This document shows, one piece after another, positions 1-9,445 of a DNA stretch of 64,000 nucleotides. The first letter of the stretch is position 1. Each line of letters begins with the position of its first letter. Location of the stretch: positions 6,018,546-6,082,545 of the forward strand of contig NZ_CP032157.1 of NCBI RefSeq assembly GCF_003555545.1, given 5' to 3'. A program made the position numbers and the translations under genes. A model generated the notes under the pieces. That model was not told the origin of the DNA, ran no database searches, and saw only the letters and a list, made by a program, of their open reading frames with translations. The DNA is from Paraflavitalea soli. Its GTDB lineage: Bacteria > Bacteroidota > Bacteroidia > Chitinophagales > Chitinophagaceae.

Positions 1-1
1 C

Positions 2-1027
2 AGCACTTCTTATTATGACACCCGCTATACCATCGAATACCTCGTAGGACAGCTCGCCCTGGCCGGCCCCTTGATGGGATGGTTATTATTAAAAGCAGCT
101 TTTGATCATAAACCCGTGCAGGAACTGGAGCGCGCATTGAAGTATTCCCTGATCGGGTTCTATTCATTTTTCCTCTTAAGTAGTTTCAGGGGCCGCGTAG
201 AAGCCAATTGGACCGTACCTGCCTTCATCGCTTTAATAGTGTTGAGCCATCAATACCTTTCCCGGCAAGCTTCCTGGCGCAGCTGGCTATATAAGAGCAT
301 TCCCATCAGCCTTATTTTTATCTTGCTGGTAAGGGTATATATGCTACCGGTGATCCCTCGTGCAAAATGGTTTCCGAAAGATGAGTTTCATGAAAACAAA
401 ACCTGGGTGTCGGCCGTGCAGAACCGTGCGCAGGGACTGCCCGTCGTATTCATTGGCTCCTACCAAAAAGCATCCAAGTATTGGTTTTATTCACAAACGT
501 CTTCACTATCGATGAATGATATTGAATACCGGCGCAACAATTACAATTTCTGGCCGCTGGAAGATTCATTGTTGGGAAAAAAGGTGATGGTGGTGGGCAT
601 ATATGATAGCGTAACACAGATCGACCCTATTAAGGAGCTGGGCAACAAAGCCAGCCATGTGTATGCGCCTTACTATTCTTTTTCGAGAATAAATATCCGC
701 TATGAGGGTAAGCCTTTATTGAAAAATAAACAGTTTACTATAAACGGCACTATTGAAACGCCTGTTGGGTATCTACCCTTTTTGCAGCAGGCGCCCTTTG
801 ATACTGCTTCCATCCAGCTGGCTTTTGAAAATGAACAGGAGAAGATCCTGGCTTTCCCAACGGGATTAACCGTACGGCAAATTAAGGAAGCCTGTCAGCC
901 TTTCCATTTGCAGGTACCGGTTCACTTACCGCCCGGCCGCTATACTTTCCGCTTTGCCATCAGCACCTGTATTCCCAAAAGCAGGTCTATGAATAGTGCA
1001 GGTAGCAGCCTATTAGTGGAAGAGTAA
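2..1027 (+). CDS. Glycosyltransferase family 39-like membrane protein, C-terminal part (5' truncated)
   Basis: The reading frame is open from the window edge, so the true start lies outside. The visible part begins with a hydrophobic region. About three membrane segments follow in the first 115 residues, with a short basic loop between them, then a soluble C-terminal domain of about 200 residues. This layout, and phrases such as VVFIGSYQKASKYWFYS, fit the C-terminal half of Bacteroidota ArnT/PMT-like (GT39) enzymes. Those transfer sugars from polyprenyl phosphates to envelope targets at the periplasmic face. The catalytic N-terminal loop is not in the window, so the donor and acceptor cannot be told. 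The gene converges on mtgA with a gap of about 12 bases. Confidence 0.7.
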   Translation, partial: STSYYDTRYTIEYLVGQLALAGPLMGWLLLKAAFDHKPVQELERALKYSLIGFYSFFLLSSFRGRVEANWTVPAFIALIVLSHQYLSRQASWRSWLYKSIPISLIFILLVRVYMLPVIPRAKWFPKDEFHENKTWVSAVQNRAQGLPVVFIGSYQKASKYWFYSQTSSLSMNDIEYRRNNYNFWPLEDSLLGKKVMVVGIYDSVTQIDPIKELGNKASHVYAPYYSFSRINIRYEGKPLLKNKQFTINGTIETPVGYLPFLQQAPFDTASIQLAFENEQEKILAFPTGLTVRQIKEACQPFHLQVPVHLPPGRYTFRFAISTCIPKSRSMNSAGSSLLVEE

Positions 1028-1039
1028 TAAGTGCATGAA

Positions 1040-1744
1040 TTATTGTATCAGCTTTTGTATATCCTCATCATCCTGCAGGTTGGTCATTTGGCGAAGTACC
1101 CAGGGATATTTCCAGGCCACATACCGCGAAACTGGTTTCACCGTATACTCCTTGGGATTGGGTAAGGAGGCGGCAATCATCGCCGCTTCCTGGCGGGTAA
1201 GTTTCTGGGCCGGCTTTTTAAAGTAGGCCTGAGCAGCTGCTTCGATACCAAAAACACCTTTGCCCATTTCGGCTACATTGAGGTACATTTCCAGGATGCG
1301 TTTTTTGCCCCATATCAATTCGATCATGAAGGTGAAATAAACTTCCAGCCCTTTACGAAACCAACTGCGGCCCTGCCACAGGAACACATTTTTAGCTACC
1401 TGCTGACTGATCGTGGAAGCTCCTTTGATGCGATTGGGTCTTTTTTCATTGTTCTTCATGGCCTTTTCAATGTGCTTCCAGTCAAACCCATTGTGATCCG
1501 GAAACAGTTGGTCTTCCGAACAAATTACCGCCAGGCGTGCATAGGGCGACATCTGTTTGATGTCTACATAATCCCGCTTGAGGCCATTGCCTGTTATAAG
1601 GCTTCCCAGTTGTGTAAGTGTAAATGGTGGATCCACCCACTTGAGCAGGAGGATATAGAAAAGCTGGAAAATGAAGAGGAAAATAAAGACTCGCTTCAGG
1701 ATTCTCCAAATACGAAGACCTAATCCCCTGGTTTTGATGGCCAT
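1040..1744 (-). CDS. mtgA: Monofunctional biosynthetic peptidoglycan transglycosylase
   Basis: A 234-residue protein with one N-terminal membrane anchor (about residues 15-35) followed by a GT51 domain. The family motifs are visible: the catalytic Glu in [10 protein letters not shown] (about E77), GASTISQQ (about 108-115), and LNVAEMG with the second Glu (about E159). There is no transpeptidase domain, and the length is normal for MtgA. GT51 enzymes polymerise lipid II into glycan strands on the outer face of the inner membrane. No partner gene for cross-linking sits beside it. The family assignment is secure. Confidence 0.95.
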   Translation of the reverse strand: MAIKTRGLGLRIWRILKRVFIFLFIFQLFYILLLKWVDPPFTLTQLGSLITGNGLKRDYVDIKQMSPYARLAVICSEDQLFPDHNGFDWKHIEKAMKNNEKRPNRIKGASTISQQVAKNVFLWQGRSWFRKGLEVYFTFMIELIWGKKRILEMYLNVAEMGKGVFGIEAAAQAYFKKPAQKLTRQEAAMIAASLPNPKEYTVKPVSRYVAWKYPWVLRQMTNLQDDEDIQKLIQ

Positions 1745-1815
1745 GCCGGGTTAAATTGCTTGGGGTGCAAGATAACCCGAAACCGGGGAAGTCCGAAGGA
1801 AGACAGGAATTTAGC

Positions 1816-2406
1816 CTAAAACCCTTTTTTGAGATCGGCTGCCCTGATGTATACCACCTTGTATTTGCCCCCGGCCTTGTTGCTCTTGTCATGAATACGC
1901 TCCCACATATAACCGGCTACGGCTACGCCGGCGGCCACGCCTAGCGTAAGCAGTTTGCCATCATCATTGAAAGACTCTTTGCGGTAAATGGTATTTACTG
2001 TTTCCAGTATAATATAACCTACCCCGGCTACCATCATGATCTTGGGAAGGGCCACCTGCACAAATCCTTTTTTACCGCCCCATTTATAATTTTTGGTATA
2101 ATTGAATCGTTTGATCTCGCGGTAGTCGATGCCAATAGAAAACCTGACCGTGTCTAATTGAGAACCAAATTCAGTTCCCTGTAATCGTGTTTCTTCCTGC
2201 CGGATATAGATGGAGTCGTTTCTGATATCGGAAATAAAGCCATTTATCCTAAACCCATTGTGGGTTTCGGCCGAAATAAAAGACCCGGCATAAAAAGTTT
2301 TGATCGTCCGGTTGTTCCACTTTTTAAGTACAATAAAATCTGATTGCTGAGAGAAGGAGAGCAGTGAACCGAACAAAACCGTTATGAGAAGTACAGTTGT
2401 TTTCAT
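1816..2406 (-). CDS. Secreted protein of unknown function
   Basis: A 196-residue protein with a clear signal peptide (MKTTVLLITVLFGSLLSFSQ). The mature part begins with a beta-rich segment (GFISDIRNDSIYIRQEET), followed by a hydrophobic stretch near residues 120-140 and a second near 150-165 that may anchor it. I do not recognise a named domain. Similar small exported proteins are common in Chitinophagaceae. It is transcribed towards mtgA with about 70 bases between them and could be in the same transcript. No function is proposed. Confidence 0.8.
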   Translation of the reverse strand: MKTTVLLITVLFGSLLSFSQQSDFIVLKKWNNRTIKTFYAGSFISAETHNGFRINGFISDIRNDSIYIRQEETRLQGTEFGSQLDTVRFSIGIDYREIKRFNYTKNYKWGGKKGFVQVALPKIMMVAGVGYIILETVNTIYRKESFNDDGKLLTLGVAAGVAVAGYMWERIHDKSNKAGGKYKVVYIRAADLKKGF

Positions 2407-2515
2407 GTAAGGCCAAGTTACAGCGGTAAGCTAATTAAATGAACTAAGGTTTTGTTAAGACTAATGCAACTAACGCATTATGAACACTCAAAACCCGGCA
2501 AAGTTTATCACCTGC

Positions 2516-3154
2516 TCATATATCCTTTGCTAAAAATACTGTGCCGTATAAGAGCGCCATTCCAAAGCCAACCAGTATTACGCCCGATACCTTATTAATC
2601 ACCGTAATATTGTGCAGGGTGAGCCGTTTGCGAAGTTTGCCGGCCAGCAGTACTTTAAAAATATCAGCCGCAATATTAAAGGCCAGGCAAACAGAAAAAA
2701 TAATGATCCTTTGTTGGAAGTTGAACTTCGCGCCCAGGGCCGTAGCAGTACCCAGCCAGAAAATGAATACACTGGGGTTGAGTGTATTGATCAGGAAGCC
2801 GCTGGAAAATATTTTGAGCATATCCCTTTTGCGAAAGCGTATGATCTTTCCCTCGGCATCCGTACGCAGGGTCACTTTTTTGAAAAACAGGTAAAAGATG
2901 CCCATGATCACCAGGAAGGCGCTGCCAATATAACCAATGATGGCTTTGTATTCCAGCAGCTCACTCACCAGGGCCGAAAAGGCATTGCTGATCACCACCA
3001 GCACAATATCGCTCATCCACACACCAGCCACAAAGCTGAAGCCGCCCGTATGACCGTTGTTCAGACTTTGTTTGATCACCGTGAAGATCACCGGCCCCAC
3101 CGACAAAGCAAGGATACACCCCAGCATTAATCCATTGATGATGGCTTGCCACAT
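2516..3154 (-). CDS. LysE/RhtB-family translocator
   Basis: A 212-residue integral membrane protein with six predicted hydrophobic segments. The LysE-family signature region near the N-terminus is present (LSVGPVIFTVIKQSL and GFSFVAGVWMSD), as is the central LINTLNPSVFIFWLG motif that places Asn-Pro in a membrane helix. Family members export amino acids or related small molecules using the proton-motive force. The substrate cannot be read from the sequence. Length is typical. It stands alone, with gaps of over 100 bases on both sides. Confidence 0.9.
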   Translation of the reverse strand: MWQAIINGLMLGCILALSVGPVIFTVIKQSLNNGHTGGFSFVAGVWMSDIVLVVISNAFSALVSELLEYKAIIGYIGSAFLVIMGIFYLFFKKVTLRTDAEGKIIRFRKRDMLKIFSSGFLINTLNPSVFIFWLGTATALGAKFNFQQRIIIFSVCLAFNIAADIFKVLLAGKLRKRLTLHNITVINKVSGVILVGFGMALLYGTVFLAKDI

Positions 3155-3281
3155 GCGTTAATAGAAGTAATGAGAAATTAAAGCGACAATTTACAAATAA
3201 TCAGACGAAGTGAAAAAGAACAAGTTACATACCTGCCCTTTTATATATAAGTAAGGGGGTGGCTCGTATTGATCCAATTGA

Positions 3282-4808
3282 TTAAATGGCGCCGGTTTCC
3301 AGGAATTTTACCCAGTCCTCATACATTTTGCCCTTCATTACACGGGGAAACTTATGCTGCCCGCCTATCTTCCCTTTGAGGCGCATGAATTCCATGAAAC
3401 TCGATTCCGGTAGTATTTTAAGGTAAACGTCTTTGAGGGCGCTGTTCCGTTCTACGGCATAATCATCATTCAGGTCTTTCAGCTTTTGATCGATCTTCTC
3501 GCGTACCGGTTCTGCGTCCACCTTGTCATCACAGGCTATCCACCACTGGTGGGCAAAGAAAAGCCCGTGGGGCACGCCCGCCACTGTAAACTCCGGAATG
3601 CAGATATTCATTTCATCGGCCACCAATTGTACCGCCTTATTCATATTATCCACACTCAGGTGCTCTCCTACCAGGCTCAAGAAGTGCTTGGTGCGGCCGG
3701 TGATCACTATTTCACAACGTTCTTTGTCTACAAAACGAACCGTATCGCCAATCAGATAACGCCAGGCGCCGGCCGTGGTACTGATCAGGATGGCATAATC
3801 CTTCCCCTCTTCTACTTCATGGATCATCAGCACTTCGGCATCTTCCATGATATTACCATCACTGTCGAAATTCTTATCGTTGAATGGAATAAACTCAAAA
3901 AAGATATGATCATTGAGCGAAAGGTGCATGCCTTTGGCAAACTGCCTGTCCTGGTAAGCCAAAAAGCCTTCTGAAGCCAGGTAGGTTTCAATATAGGTAA
4001 GCGGCTTGGCCACCAGTTTCTCAAATCCTTTCTTATAGGGTTCAAATGACACCCCGCCATGCACAAAGAAGGCCAGGTTGGGCCACATATCGTGAATGCT
4101 CTTAAGATTGTAGCGCTCGATGATCTTTTCCATGCACATCTGGATCCAGGCGGGAACGCCTACCACAAAGCCAATGTCCCAGTTGGGGGCTTCTTCTACG
4201 ATCGCTTCCAGTTTCTGGTTCCAGTCTTTGGTCCGGGCAATTTTTTTGCCGGGCTTATAGAAAGGGGAGAACCAGAAAGGCACTTTCTTGGCCGTAATAC
4301 CGCTCAGGTCACCGGCGTAGTAGCCAGGGCCTTTCTGCAGGTCTGTACTGCCGCCCAGCATCAGCCATCCTTTACCCACACTCTTTAAGGGAATATCATG
4401 GTAGGTGCGGAGGGTGAGCAATTGCTTGATCATCACGATGCGGTTGCCCCGCATCAGGTCGTTGGTGATGGGCAGGTATTTACTGGCCGATTCGGAGGTG
4501 CCGGAGCTGAGGGCGAAGAATTTGATCTTACCGGGCCAGCAGATATCCGGCCGGCCTTCCAGGGTCTTATGCCACCAGGCTTCGTAGATCTTATTGTAGT
4601 CGTAAGTGGGAACCAATTGTTGGAACTTTTTACCGGCATGTTTGCTAAGCAGGATCTCATCAAACCGGTAAGTTTGCCCGAATTCGGTAAAGCGGGCTTT
4701 TTTGAGCAATTTCCTCAATACCCGTAGCTGCTGCCGCCGGGGTGAACGGGCTGGCAATCGCAATGCTTTCGCTATAGAGGGGGGTAAGGAAATATCAATT
4801 AACGCCAT
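3282..4808 (-). CDS. GH3 auxin-responsive promoter-fold family protein
   Basis: About 508 residues. The adenylate-forming signature SSGTSESASKYLP (about 105-117) and the later ETYLASEGF and STTAGAWRYLIGDTVRF motifs match the GH3 family. The C-terminal GRTKHFLSLVGEHLS motif is also typical. Plant GH3 proteins adenylate carboxylates and join them to amino acids. The bacterial relatives are widespread in Bacteroidota with unknown substrates. I chose the second Met (MALIDISLPP). An upstream Met at 4817 is possible. It has no operon partner. Confidence 0.85.
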   Translation of the reverse strand: MALIDISLPPSIAKALRLPARSPRRQQLRVLRKLLKKARFTEFGQTYRFDEILLSKHAGKKFQQLVPTYDYNKIYEAWWHKTLEGRPDICWPGKIKFFALSSGTSESASKYLPITNDLMRGNRIVMIKQLLTLRTYHDIPLKSVGKGWLMLGGSTDLQKGPGYYAGDLSGITAKKVPFWFSPFYKPGKKIARTKDWNQKLEAIVEEAPNWDIGFVVGVPAWIQMCMEKIIERYNLKSIHDMWPNLAFFVHGGVSFEPYKKGFEKLVAKPLTYIETYLASEGFLAYQDRQFAKGMHLSLNDHIFFEFIPFNDKNFDSDGNIMEDAEVLMIHEVEEGKDYAILISTTAGAWRYLIGDTVRFVDKERCEIVITGRTKHFLSLVGEHLSVDNMNKAVQLVADEMNICIPEFTVAGVPHGLFFAHQWWIACDDKVDAEPVREKIDQKLKDLNDDYAVERNSALKDVYLKILPESSFMEFMRLKGKIGGQHKFPRVMKGKMYEDWVKFLETGAI

Positions 4809-5042
4809 TACATTCAAAGCCGGTTTGGTCAGGCAAATTCAAAATTAAGGGATTAGAGGGAATTGTAATGCTTAAATGACCAGTGGAGGGGGGTTAACTG
4901 CCAAAAAGTCGGCTATACTTTAACTTTTCCGCCTACAAGAAAGGATATTACCCAGGCGTTTAAACGCAAAACCGCTCTTGTGCAACAAGCTTTTCCTCGA
5001 CTGCGCCAATAACCGGAATTTTCAAACCTTATAACCCTGTTT

Positions 5043-5570
5043 ATGAAAGTAAAACGCATCCTTAAGTATATTTTCCTTTCTTTATTGGTCATTTTGGTAA
5101 TCGGCTATTGTCTGCCGCAGCACTTTGTAATGCCGGTGACAGGGGCCAACGGCAAAAGCTATAACGAAAATTCGTTCTGGTTTTATCCCTGGGGCAAATC
5201 AGTAACACATAAGGGGGTAGATATTTTTGGCAAGAAGGGTACGCCGGTGGTGGCTTCCACTTATGGTCTGGTGATTTATACCGGTGTGCTGGAAAGAGGT
5301 GGAAATGTAGCCCTGGTATTGGGACCTAAATGGCGAATTCATTATTATGCCCATCTCAAAGATATTAATACCTCCTCCCTTCATTTTGTAAAAGCCGGTT
5401 CGGGGATCGGTACGGTGGGCACCACGGGCAATGCCGCAGGCAAACCGCCTCACCTGCATTATAGTATATCCTCCCTCCTGCCCCTGCCCTGGCGTATTGA
5501 TGACGCCAAACAGGGCTGGAAGAAAATGTTCTACCTCAACCCCATTCCTTACCTAAAGGGTGTGGAATAG
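5043..5570 (+). CDS. M23-family (LytM-like) peptidase, membrane anchored
   Basis: A 175-residue protein with an N-terminal membrane segment (about 7-25) followed by a compact M23 domain. The zinc and catalytic residues are visible: HKGVD supplies the first His and the Asp, YYAHL the middle His, and HLHYS the terminal HxH motif. There is no SPOR, LysM or coiled-coil region. The fold cleaves peptidoglycan cross-bridges. The intact metal site suggests an active enzyme rather than an EnvC/NlpD-type activator. A 12-bp palindrome (GCGTTTAAACGC, about 4956-4967) lies upstream with no assigned role. Confidence 0.88.
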   Translation: MKVKRILKYIFLSLLVILVIGYCLPQHFVMPVTGANGKSYNENSFWFYPWGKSVTHKGVDIFGKKGTPVVASTYGLVIYTGVLERGGNVALVLGPKWRIHYYAHLKDINTSSLHFVKAGSGIGTVGTTGNAAGKPPHLHYSISSLLPLPWRIDDAKQGWKKMFYLNPIPYLKGVE

Positions 5571-5622
5571 CTCTTTTGTTGATGATTACTGCCAGCCTTA
5601 AAGATGGTCTTCAAAGACCTGT

Positions 5623-6801
5623 TCAATAAGATATACCGCATATCGCATTTCCCTGACTATCTTTTGAACCACTACCCACAGCACTGGAGGTATGGCTTCC
5701 GTGTATATGCACACCCATATAGTTGTGCTTAGATTGAAGCTCTTTTATGATAGCTGTAAATGGGAATGTAGGTCCTTCGCAAAAAATGAGCACACCTGCA
5801 TCTTTACTGGTAGCTGCCACGGTATATTTTGCAGCTTGAAGAATGGCTCGCATATTTTCAATGGCCGATTCATCGCCATTGAGCCATACTTTTGGGGTGC
5901 CGGATAAACCAGGTTTACCAGGTACAGCATTTTGCTTATTCGCTCCCAAGCTCCTGGCCGCAATAATGCCTTGCAACAGCTTGGTATACCACCAGGCACT
6001 TACCCCCCGGTAATGCTTCTGCACAAATTGGATCATGGCAGTATAGAACAGTTTTACATAGCGGGCATCACGGCGGGTACTTTCACCTTTGAAGTGGATG
6101 ATCACAGGAGCAGGCAAATAATAATTAATATACCCCGACTGCTGAATGCGGTAACTGAGGTCTATATCTTCTGCATACATGAAAAAGCGCTCATCAAAGC
6201 CGCCGGTTTTATCCAATACCTCTTTCCGCACCCACATAAAAGCGCCCGACAACACATCCACCGGGTGTACGGCATCAGGCGACAGATGGCCCAGGTAATA
6301 ACGGGCAAATAAGGGGGAGGTAGGAAACAACCGGGTGAGGCCGCTCATTTTACAAAAAGATACCCAGGGACTGGGAAATCCCCTTTTGGATTCCGGCAGG
6401 TAGCTGCCACTCCCATCGATCATGCGTACACCAAGCGCCCCGGCATCAGCATGGGCCTCCATAAAAGACAGGCATTGCACAAAGCAGTCTTCCGGTAAAA
6501 TGGTATCCGGATTCAGAAAGAGTATGTATTTACCCCGGCATTGCAACAGCGCCTGGTTATTGGCGCGGGCAAAACCCAGGTTTTCTGTATTGGCGATAAA
6601 TTGTACAAAAGGAAACCGGCTGCGGAGATATCCTATGCTGTCATCAGTAGATTTATTGTCCACCACAAACACCTCAGTTTGGCTAGGTTCGTCATCTGCC
6701 ACGGAGTGGCCAACTTCTTCCATGGCCTTTTTCACAGAACAAAGGCATTGTTCCAAAAAATACTTCACATTATAATTTACAATAATTACAGACAGCTGCA
6801 T
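5623..6801 (-). CDS. Glycosyltransferase family 2 with C-terminal extension
   Basis: A 392-residue protein. Residues 1-285 form a rhamnosyltransferase-like GT2 domain with IIVNYNVKYFLEQCL at the N-terminus, VVDNKSTDDS, FLNPDTILPEDC (the metal-binding region) and FFMYAEDIDLSYRIQQ (acceptor/base region). The last 110 residues are a separate domain. It includes VLIFCEGPTFPFTAIIKEL and ends in a Ser/Gly-rich stretch. That tail is rare in plain GT2 enzymes, and its role is unknown. It probably acts on the cytoplasmic side on O-antigen or exopolysaccharide. Convergent with the M23 gene. Confidence 0.88.
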   Translation of the reverse strand: MQLSVIIVNYNVKYFLEQCLCSVKKAMEEVGHSVADDEPSQTEVFVVDNKSTDDSIGYLRSRFPFVQFIANTENLGFARANNQALLQCRGKYILFLNPDTILPEDCFVQCLSFMEAHADAGALGVRMIDGSGSYLPESKRGFPSPWVSFCKMSGLTRLFPTSPLFARYYLGHLSPDAVHPVDVLSGAFMWVRKEVLDKTGGFDERFFMYAEDIDLSYRIQQSGYINYYLPAPVIIHFKGESTRRDARYVKLFYTAMIQFVQKHYRGVSAWWYTKLLQGIIAARSLGANKQNAVPGKPGLSGTPKVWLNGDESAIENMRAILQAAKYTVAATSKDAGVLIFCEGPTFPFTAIIKELQSKHNYMGVHIHGSHTSSAVGSGSKDSQGNAICGISY

Positions 6802-6981
6802 GGCGGGGCGAAAATACGGCTGAACTACGATTTATTGGATTTTGGGGATACTGGCGATTGATGGTATTTTATTTATTCCCGGGTGTTTTTTGACTTCCAG
6901 GGCCCGCTTTAGGGGTTCAGATTGATGGATTTGTGATTGGATTGTTTAAAAATATACGGTGGGGTGTATTGTTCAGAATTC

Positions 6982-6989
6982 TATATTTG
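6982..6989 (+). promoter_or_regulatory. Probable -7 promoter element of dnaN (TATATTTG)
   Basis: TATATTTG matches the Bacteroidota sigma-factor -7 consensus TAnnTTTG exactly and lies 20 bases before the dnaN start. I see no well-spaced -33 TTG. The site supports starting dnaN at 7010, because an upstream in-frame ATG at 6959 would lie ahead of this promoter. Confidence 0.5.
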
Positions 6990-7009
6990 CTCAAATCTTT
7001 AACCAGCTT

Positions 7010-8125
7010 ATGAAGTTCATCGTTTCTTCTTCGGCTTTATTGAAACAGTTACAACAGATTAGCGGCGTTATCAACGCTAATACGGTATTGCCAATTTTGG
7101 AGGACTTTTTGTTCGAGATTGACAAAAACAAACTCACCGTAGTGGCCACCGATCTGGAAACAGTTATGAAGGTGCAAATGGAAGTGGAAGCCAAGGATAC
7201 CGGCCGCGTTTGTATCCCGGCCAAGATCCTGATGGATTCCCTGAAGAACATCCCCGACCAGCCCCTGACATTCAATATTGACAAGAATTACAGTGTGGAA
7301 ATTACCAGCGACAATGGTAAGTACAAGGTAATGGGCGAAAATCCAGATAATTTCCCCAAAGAGCCGGTAGCAGATGATACCTCCTCTTTTACCATTACCT
7401 CTGCTGCACTGGTGACAGCTATCAATAAAACCCTGTTTGCGGTAAGTGGCGATGACCTGCGCCCCGCCATGACAGGGGTGTACTTTGAAATGGATAAAAA
7501 GGGACTGCAGTTTGTAGCTACCGATGCACACCGCCTGGTTCGTTACAAACGCAAAGATGTGAGCTGCCCCAAGAACGATTCACTGATCGTTCCCAAGAAG
7601 CCACTTAACCTGCTGAAAGCCGCCATGCCCGTAAATGATGACGAGCTGACGGTAAGTTACAACAGCAACCACCTGTTTGTAAAACATGGCACTACCCAAA
7701 TGAGTTGCCGGCTGATCGACGCCCGTTTCCCCGATTATAAAGTAGTTATCCCGGTTGATAATCCTTATAAACTGATCCTGACCAAGGCCGATTTCCAAAG
7801 CGCCCTGCGCCGGGTAAGTGTGTTTTCCAACAAGAGCACGAACCAGGTAGTACTGAATATCAGTGGCAGTGAGTTGCAACTGGCAGCCCAGGATGTGGAT
7901 TTCTCCTTTGAAGGTAATGAGCGCATGAAGTGCCAGTATGATGGGGAAGACCTGGCAATCGCTTTCAATGCCAAGTTCCTGATTGAAATGCTGAATGCTG
8001 CTGAGAGTGATGAGGTGGTGGTGGAACTCTCTACACCCACCAAGGCTGGTATCATCAAGCCTACCGAGCAGGAAGAAAATGAGGAAATGCTGATGCTGGT
8101 AATGCCCCTGATGCTGAACAGTTAA
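7010..8125 (+). CDS. dnaN: DNA polymerase III sliding clamp (beta subunit)
   Basis: 371 residues, the usual length for Bacteroidota DnaN. It starts MKFIVSSSALLKQLQQISG and ends in EEMLMLVMPLMLNS, the conserved LMPLML-type C-terminus. The three repeated clamp domains are recognisable, including VATDLETVMKV and FVATDAHRLVRY. The clamp encircles DNA and tethers the replicative polymerase. I chose the ATG at 7010 over an in-frame ATG 51 bases upstream, which adds a non-family leader. dnaA and recF are not next to it. A strong terminator follows at 8209. Confidence 0.97.
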   Translation: MKFIVSSSALLKQLQQISGVINANTVLPILEDFLFEIDKNKLTVVATDLETVMKVQMEVEAKDTGRVCIPAKILMDSLKNIPDQPLTFNIDKNYSVEITSDNGKYKVMGENPDNFPKEPVADDTSSFTITSAALVTAINKTLFAVSGDDLRPAMTGVYFEMDKKGLQFVATDAHRLVRYKRKDVSCPKNDSLIVPKKPLNLLKAAMPVNDDELTVSYNSNHLFVKHGTTQMSCRLIDARFPDYKVVIPVDNPYKLILTKADFQSALRRVSVFSNKSTNQVVLNISGSELQLAAQDVDFSFEGNERMKCQYDGEDLAIAFNAKFLIEMLNAAESDEVVVELSTPTKAGIIKPTEQEENEEMLMLVMPLMLNS

Positions 8126-8208
8126 TCGCGGATAAAGGATTAGCTGGATTGCGCAGATAAGAAGCCGCAGCCCGCAGATTACAAGATCTCGAAGATTAAA
8201 ACGATAGG

Positions 8209-8235
8209 AAGCCGGATGAGATATCCGGCTTTTTC
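8209..8235 (+). terminator. Intrinsic terminator after dnaN
   Basis: A perfect 9-bp stem AAGCCGGAT / ATCCGGCTT with a 5-base loop (GAGAT) is followed by a T-run. It lies about 80 bases beyond the dnaN stop and closes that transcript. Confidence 0.8.
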
Positions 8236-8278
8236 TTTTACCTTGCCTCAGTCATTCATCATTCAAAACAGGATCGCT

Positions 8279-8509
8279 TTGTTTGTTGTGCTCCGTACAT
8301 ACGACAATTACATTCCCGCGCATATGATGCTGCAAAGGCTGGAGGATGAGCATATCCGGGCCTATTTGCAGGATGAGCATACGGTGACCATCTATCCCAT
8401 CTTCACCAATGCCATTGGCGGTATAAAGCTGATGGTGCATCAGGAACAGTTGCCAAGAGCCCAGGACCTGGTAGATGGATTTGAAAGTGAGTACCAGAAG
8501 AACAGCTAA
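8279..8509 (+). CDS. DUF2007-type small protein
   Basis: About 76 residues with the pattern VLRTYDNYIPAHMMLQRLED, then IRAYLQDEHTVTIYP and NAIGGIKLMV. This fits the DUF2007 family, annotated as putative prokaryotic signal-transducing proteins with a ferredoxin-like fold. The in-frame ATG at 8216 lies inside the dnaN terminator hairpin and is unlikely. I favour the TTG at 8279, and a GTG at 8288 is an alternative. No biochemical role is established for the family. Confidence 0.65.
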   Translation: MFVVLRTYDNYIPAHMMLQRLEDEHIRAYLQDEHTVTIYPIFTNAIGGIKLMVHQEQLPRAQDLVDGFESEYQKNS

Positions 8510-8587
8510 TTGCACTACTTCCCCTAAGTTGCTGTAAAAAATGTTTACTACTGCTTTGAATGTGTATGAATTTGAGAAGAGACCACG

Positions 8588-8866
8588 TTACTTTTTTCTC
8601 TTTTTGCCAGCCTGAGCATATTGATTATGAATAAGGTCGGTTATTACCTTGCCTTCCACGTCTATTAATTTGGCAAGCTCGTATACGTCTTTTAAGATCC
8701 ACCCATCTACCTGGTCTGTCAGTTTCACCAGCCGGAGATAATTAAAACCCAGATCTTTTGCGACCCTTGAAGGAGGGATAGTGTCAAATATCTCCTTAAA
8801 GACTGTAATGTGTCCCGCTTCAATGAGACGCTTGACCGTCAGGTATCGCCTGTCTTTAATCTCCAT
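8588..8866 (-). CDS. Small conserved protein of unknown function
   Basis: About 92 residues starting MEIKDRRYLTVKRLIEAGHI. It is predicted mostly helical, ends with a basic GKKRKK tail, and includes DLGFNYLRLVKLTDQ. The helical pattern and basic end would suit a DNA-binding or scaffold protein, but I do not recognise a named family. The longer frame from 8917 adds a hydrophobic leader that is probably untranslated. It converges on the DUF2007 gene. Confidence 0.6.
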   Translation of the reverse strand: MEIKDRRYLTVKRLIEAGHITVFKEIFDTIPPSRVAKDLGFNYLRLVKLTDQVDGWILKDVYELAKLIDVEGKVITDLIHNQYAQAGKKRKK

Positions 8867-9250
8867 AGCCCAAAGAAAGAAAATGCAACAAGCAATCAGC
8901 CAGACAGTTACAGCCAATATGCGTTAAGCATATAATTTATCACCAAAACAATTACAAATAATAATTATTTATAGTATCATACATTGGTAGCTTCGGAATA
9001 AGACCTGCCCCTTTTTTAATTTTATATACCCAACCACTACAGCCTGCAGGGCTACAAGAGTTTTTTGCACAGCGATGATCCGGCGATAAGCGGCGAAAAC
9101 AATGGGAAATCAGAAAGACTTCCGCGGTGACCACTTGATGATACGGAGGCTTTGGTATTCATAGGTCTCTCCGATGCCTGCTGTGTGACAGGTTCTCACC
9201 TACCGGGAGTCTTTACTGTTTTCAGTTGATCCGTACCTGATTGCTGGAAA

Positions 9251-9370
9251 ATGCTGCCATTACTAATTTTATTGGGTTCCCCTATGATAGAGATCCTGAT
9301 CTTTATTCCGCCTGTGGTATTATTCTGTTTAGCGGTGTATTTGTTATTAAAAAAGTCTAAAGACCATTGA
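9251..9370 (+). CDS. Possible 39-residue membrane peptide
   Basis: This ATG-to-TGA frame lies in the 580-base gap between 8867 and 9445. It encodes MLPLLILLGSPMIEILIFI, a second hydrophobic run (PVVLFCLAVYLLL) and a lysine-rich end (KKSKDH). The pattern is one or two membrane passes with a positive cytoplasmic tail, typical of real small membrane proteins. There is no strong ribosome site, and conservation is unknown. The rest of this gap shows nothing I can assign. The longer minus-strand frames there look like chance. Confidence 0.35.
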   Translation: MLPLLILLGSPMIEILIFIPPVVLFCLAVYLLLKKSKDH

Positions 9371-9445
9371 CTGATCTGCAGCCTCTGACACAGCCCTTTT
9401 TCCGGATTTTTAGCGTAAATTACCGGTGAATCGATGCTTTTGCCT

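Noticed and set aside
4956-4967. GCGTTTAAACGC palindrome before the M23 gene, considered as another NrtR site
   Set aside because: Its arms are adjacent and lack the 7-base spacer of the NAD operon sites.
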